DNA of 64,000 bases from Chryseobacterium edaphi (GTDB taxonomy: Bacteria > Bacteroidota > Bacteroidia > Flavobacteriales > Weeksellaceae), in contig NZ_JAOTEM010000002.1 in the NCBI RefSeq assembly GCF_025628985.1, positions 620,001 to 684,000 on the forward strand, in the 5' to 3' direction. Position numbers and translations under genes: made by a program. Below, piece by piece: positions 61,064-64,000 of the stretch (position 1 is its first letter; every line of letters begins with the position of its first letter). The notes under the pieces are model-generated. The model did no database searches, was not told the DNA's origin, and worked only from the letters and a program-made list of their open reading frames with translations.

Positions 61064-61309
61064 TTATTTGTTCACTTTATACCTTTTGTCAGGCGTTCCG
61101 TCTTTTTTCAATTTTTGATTTTCTTTAAATCTTTTGTCAGGTGTACCATCTTTTTTAAGCTTTGCTGCTGGTTTTGCAGCTTCCGGTTTTGCGGCCTTTA
61201 CAGTTTTCGTTGTTTGCTTTACTGCAGCTTTTGTAGCCGGAACAGCTTGTTGGGCATTTGCAAGTCCTAATCCTAAAACGATTGACATTGCCGTAAGAAA
61301 TTTTTTCAT
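61064..61309 (-). CDS. Small secreted basic protein with tandem KKDGTPDKR repeats
   Basis: 81 aa. Signal peptide to about residue 20 (GLANAQ). The mature protein is Lys/Ala/Thr-rich and ends in a 16-residue unit present twice in tandem: KLKKDGTPDKRFKENQ (50-65) and KLKKDGTPDKRYKVNK (66-81). It is highly basic and probably disordered. KKDGTPDxR repeats are frequent in small Chryseobacterium-type secreted proteins, as far as I recall, with no known role; polyanion binding would be a guess. Confidence 0.78.
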   Translation of the reverse strand: MKKFLTAMSIVLGLGLANAQQAVPATKAAVKQTTKTVKAAKPEAAKPAAKLKKDGTPDKRFKENQKLKKDGTPDKRYKVNK

Positions 61310-61433
61310 TCGTAGATATTTATTGTTTTTGTTTAAGTAAATTTATGTAAAATCTTGACATGAAAATCTATTTTTGTGGACTTAACTAAAGTTTATCACA
61401 GATTAAAAAAAGATTAAACATATTTTAAATATA

Positions 61434-61466
61434 AAAAAACCTGCTTCCCAAAAGAGAAACAGGTTT
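61434..61466 (-). terminator. Intrinsic terminator after the 130-aa lipoprotein gene
   Basis: Stem AAACCTG / CAGGTTT with A-run on plus serving as the minus T-tract. Confidence 0.75.
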
Positions 61467-61487
61467 CTGATATGTATGAATAGTTTG

Positions 61488-61880
61488 TTATCTTGTACAG
61501 TTAGCTGTCCAGATTTTTCCATCCTTTGCGTAAGCGATTTTTAAATCATTGTTGTCAATTCTGATGTAAGATGTTACTGTAGAACCTACACTTACTAAAG
61601 TGTTGTCACCTTGTTGCTCAAATTCTACCCCGTTCAGATCAGGAATACTGTTTGAGAAAGCAAAATTATACTTTGTTCCGCTTGCGATTTTTGTTACAAA
61701 TACACTTCCGTTGTCTGTGGATATGTTACTAGAGCCATCATTGTAAGAGATACTTCCTTTGTACGTTCCTGCAAAGAAATCATTGTTTGCCGGATCGTCA
61801 TCATCACTACATGAAGTGAATGAGATTGCCGTGAACATTACCAGCATAAAAACGCCTAAAATTTTGATTACATTTTTCAT
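61488..61880 (-). CDS. Lipoprotein, 130 aa, lipocalin-like size
   Basis: Lipoprotein signal ending AISFTSC (C24), then an Asp-rich tether DDDDPANND, usual for surface-export signals of Bacteroidota lipoproteins. The mature part FFAGTYKGSISYNDGSSNISTDNGSVFVTKIASGTKYNFAF... VGSTVTSYIRIDNNDLKIAYAKDGKIWTANC looks like a small all-beta fold. I cannot name a family. It is a single gene with a terminator. Confidence 0.78.
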   Translation of the reverse strand: MKNVIKILGVFMLVMFTAISFTSCSDDDDPANNDFFAGTYKGSISYNDGSSNISTDNGSVFVTKIASGTKYNFAFSNSIPDLNGVEFEQQGDNTLVSVGSTVTSYIRIDNNDLKIAYAKDGKIWTANCTR

Positions 61881-62059
61881 AATATTTAATATTTCGGTTT
61901 ATGGGAGAAGACTTTTCAAACATTGTGCCGCAGGTTTCAAAGTGATTTATTTTTAACTTTTTTTTAGGGTTTTAATGAAAAATTGTGATTTATAATAGTT
62001 TACTGTTGATCATTCCTTATTTGAATATATTTCAATTTAGCTTAAAGAAAAAATAGCAT

Positions 62060-62067
62060 TATCTTTG
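62060..62067 (+). promoter_or_regulatory. Promoter -7 element for mfd
   Basis: TATCTTTG, exact TAnnTTTG; a hairpin begins 12 bases later and the mfd ATG is 67 bases downstream. Confidence 0.5.
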
Positions 62068-62079
62068 TAATGCTAAAAA

Positions 62080-62109
62080 CGGTTTCGGAATTCTCCCGAA
62101 ATCGCTTTT
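62080..62109 (+). promoter_or_regulatory. Terminator-like hairpin in the mfd leader
   Basis: CGGTTTCGG (62080-62088) pairs with CCGAAATCG (62096-62104) with one G-T wobble and a 7-base loop, then CTTTTG. It lies within the first 35 transcribed bases, so it could attenuate mfd or end a tiny RNA. Inference. Confidence 0.4.
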
Positions 62110-62134
62110 GTCGTTTATACCCATATTAATTTTT

Positions 62135-64000
62135 ATGCATTTAAAAACCATAAAAGAAAGCTTTCTTCCTGATCTTTTGAAAAAAGAATTCGGAAAAGAA
62201 ATTTTTGTGCAACTTGAAAATCATCAGCATCTTTCCGTGAAAGGAAGTGCAGGTTCTTCAGTTTCTATTTTTACTGCCGAACTTTTTCTTACACGAAAAA
62301 AGACTATTCTTTATCTTGTAGATGATAAAGAAGAAGCTCTGTACATCAATACCGAAATGGAAGATTTGCTTGGGAAAGAAAAGGTTTTGTATTTTCCGGC
62401 AACCCATCTCGAACCTTATCAGGTTGAGAAAACTCAGAATGCCAATTTGGTTTTGCGAACAGACGTTCTCAATAAAATAAATTCTGAAAAATCTCCGAAG
62501 ATCATTGTTGCTTATATGGGAGCTTTGTCGGAAAAGGTTTTGAAGAAGGAAGATTTTAAAGCGATTTCTCACCATATAAAAGTAGGCGACCAGCTCGATT
62601 TTGATTTTGTGGATGAATTGCTTTCGCATTATCAGTTTCAGCAGACTGATTTTGTTTCTGAGCCGGGAGAATTTTCTGTGCGTGGAGGAATTGTAGATGT
62701 CTTTTCTTATTCAAATGAAAAGCCTTATCGAATTACTTTCTTTGGAAATGAAGTGGAAAATATAAAAACATTCGATATAGAAACTCAGCTTTCTGTTGAC
62801 AAAGTAAAAGATTTTCAGTTGGTTTCCAATATGAATTTTTCAGTTTCGGGAAATCGTGTTTCTTTGCTTGAGCTTTTACCGAAAGACAGTTTTGTGATAT
62901 CTAAAAATGCGGTTGTAGGTTTAAACAAAATCAGAAGTTTTTATGAAAAATCTTTGGAAAAATATGAAACTTTAAGCAAAGATATTTCGCACAGAACGCC
63001 GCAGGAATTGTTTATTTCGGATGAAGAATTTTTATTTGATTATAAAAAATTTAAAACCATAGATTTTAGTCCGCAAACTCTCGAACTTTCAAATTCTGAA
63101 ACACTCCAGCTCAACCAGATACAGCAACCGTCGTTTCATAAAAATTTTGAGCTGCTGATTGAAGATTTAGAAGAAAAACAACAGCAGGGTTTTGAAACCT
63201 GGATTTCTTTTGCAACCGATAAACAGAAAGAAAGATTAGTATCTATTTTTGAAGATATTGATTTCTCTCAGTCAGGTTCTTCTAAAATTTCATTTAAAAG
63301 TTTTAAATCTGAACTTCACGAAGGTTTTGTAGATTCTGATCACAAACTTCTTGTCTATACTGATCACCAGATTTTTGACCGTTACCAAAGATACAAAGCC
63401 AAAAACACATTTGCCAAATCTGAACAATTGACATTGAAAGATCTGATGTCGTTAAAAGTAGGAGATTATATCGCTCACATCGACCACGGAATCGGAAAAT
63501 TCATGGGATTGGTCAAAGTGAATAACGACGGAAAAATTCAGGAATGTTTTAAACTGACTTATAAAAATGGAGACTTATTATATGTAAGTATTCATTCACT
63601 CCATAAAATTTCAAAATACAACGGTCCCGACGGAAAAGAAGTGGTTTTGAGCAAACTAGGTTCACCTGCCTGGAAATCTTTAAAACAGAAAACAAAAGCC
63701 AAAGTCAAGCAGATTGCTTTTGATTTAATTAAATTATACGCGGAAAGGAAAACTGCAAAAGGATTTGCTTATACACCGGATTCTTATCTTCAGAATGAAT
63801 TGGAAGCAAGTTTTATCTACGAAGATACTCCCGATCAGGAAAAAGCAACCATCGATGTGAAAAATGATATGGAAGCCGAAACCGTGATGGATCGACTGGT
63901 TTGTGGAGATGTAGGTTTTGGAAAAACGGAAGTTGCGATCCGTGCTGCTTTCAAAGCTGCGACAGACGGAAAACAGGTTGCGATTTTGGTTCCCACTACA
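62135..64000 (+). CDS. mfd: Transcription-repair coupling factor Mfd, C-terminal part outside the window
   Basis: The first 622 codons are present and open to the window edge. It starts MHLKTIKESFLPDLLKKEFGKEIFVQ. UvrB-like modules come first (YFPATHLEPYQ, FSVRGGIVDVFSYSNEKPYRI), then the RNA-polymerase-interacting domain (VGDYIAHIDHGIGKFMGLVK, LLYVSIHSLHKISKYNG), then the translocase start with Q motif region (YTPDSYLQNELEASFIYEDTPDQEKA) and Walker A GDVGFGKTEVAIRAAF near 589-604. Mfd removes stalled polymerase and recruits UvrA. Confidence 0.96.
   Translation, partial: MHLKTIKESFLPDLLKKEFGKEIFVQLENHQHLSVKGSAGSSVSIFTAELFLTRKKTILYLVDDKEEALYINTEMEDLLGKEKVLYFPATHLEPYQVEKTQNANLVLRTDVLNKINSEKSPKIIVAYMGALSEKVLKKEDFKAISHHIKVGDQLDFDFVDELLSHYQFQQTDFVSEPGEFSVRGGIVDVFSYSNEKPYRITFFGNEVENIKTFDIETQLSVDKVKDFQLVSNMNFSVSGNRVSLLELLPKDSFVISKNAVVGLNKIRSFYEKSLEKYETLSKDISHRTPQELFISDEEFLFDYKKFKTIDFSPQTLELSNSETLQLNQIQQPSFHKNFELLIEDLEEKQQQGFETWISFATDKQKERLVSIFEDIDFSQSGSSKISFKSFKSELHEGFVDSDHKLLVYTDHQIFDRYQRYKAKNTFAKSEQLTLKDLMSLKVGDYIAHIDHGIGKFMGLVKVNNDGKIQECFKLTYKNGDLLYVSIHSLHKISKYNGPDGKEVVLSKLGSPAWKSLKQKTKAKVKQIAFDLIKLYAERKTAKGFAYTPDSYLQNELEASFIYEDTPDQEKATIDVKNDMEAETVMDRLVCGDVGFGKTEVAIRAAFKAATDGKQVAILVPTT

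Noticed and set aside
62258-62629. Minus-strand ORF of 123 codons
   Set aside because: Lies wholly inside mfd on the opposite strand; no recognisable domain.
1-64000. CRISPR arrays, tRNA or rRNA genes, prophage, transposase
   Set aside because: None seen: no regularly spaced direct repeats, no cloverleaf-like CCA-ended segments noticed by eye, and no integrase or transposase motifs in the translated frames.

Overview
The window looks like a chromosomal segment of a low-GC Flavobacteriia bacterium, most likely Chryseobacterium or a close relative. This rests on several signs: AT-rich DNA, repeated matches to the Bacteroidota promoter element TAnnTTTG just upstream of start codons, type IX secretion (T9SS) type A and type B tails, two TonB-dependent receptors, exosortase F (XrtF) with its partner, Bacteroidota-only families (DUF4271, DUF4293, DUF4296, DUF5689), and a zinc-ligand-less Tgt. 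It is mostly core chromosome. I see no phage, insertion sequence, CRISPR array, rRNA or tRNA.

Layout. 1-465: 3' part missing of a repeat-containing lipoprotein. 552-2839: two-component system. 3035-6161: SRPBCC protein, small unknown protein, oligopeptidase B. 6316-7737 (minus): DUF4271 and HemD. 7814-11154 (plus): glycosyltransferase, DUF4296 lipoprotein, tgt, LptF/G permease. 11148-11861: birA. 11949-16654 (plus): the syntenic block rsfS, ftsH, LUD, cdsA, psd. 16889-18214: a T9SS-secreted PNGase F-like gene broken by two in-frame stops. 18268-22056 (minus): DUF1801, MsbA-like ABC exporter, M28 peptidase, DUF4293. 22202-24863 (plus): rho and sodA. 24919-31101: a secreted nuclease divergent from a TonB receptor and DUF5689 lipoprotein, a probable nucleic-acid or phosphate scavenging locus. 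31250-35406 (minus): DUF6702-like, LOG, MurU-like, RapZ C-terminal domain, GxxExxY and AmgK-like genes. 35457-36411: xrtF and its partner. 36466-45279 (minus): CDF transporter, asd, a 4-TM protein, a TonB receptor, nadC, nadB, nitroreductase. 45411-57152 (minus): four giant T9SS type B surface proteins, two on each side of dnaB-rnhA. 57242-61880 (minus): MFS exporter, lipoproteins, GH3 enzyme, small repeat protein. 62135-64000: 5' part of mfd.

The most interesting signals are: (i) the mosaic structure of the four surface proteins, in which N-terminal types pair 1-2 and 3-4 while C-terminal types pair 1-4 and 2-3; (ii) the amino-sugar recycling cluster with a stand-alone RapZ sensor domain; (iii) the PNGase F-like pseudogene with two nonsense codons 120 bases apart; (iv) a pseudoknot-ordered pair of long perfect inverted repeats at 37504-37594; (v) promoters sitting so close to start codons that several mRNAs should be leaderless, including one promoter built out of a terminator's T-tract; (vi) the nuclease-TonB-DUF5689 locus.
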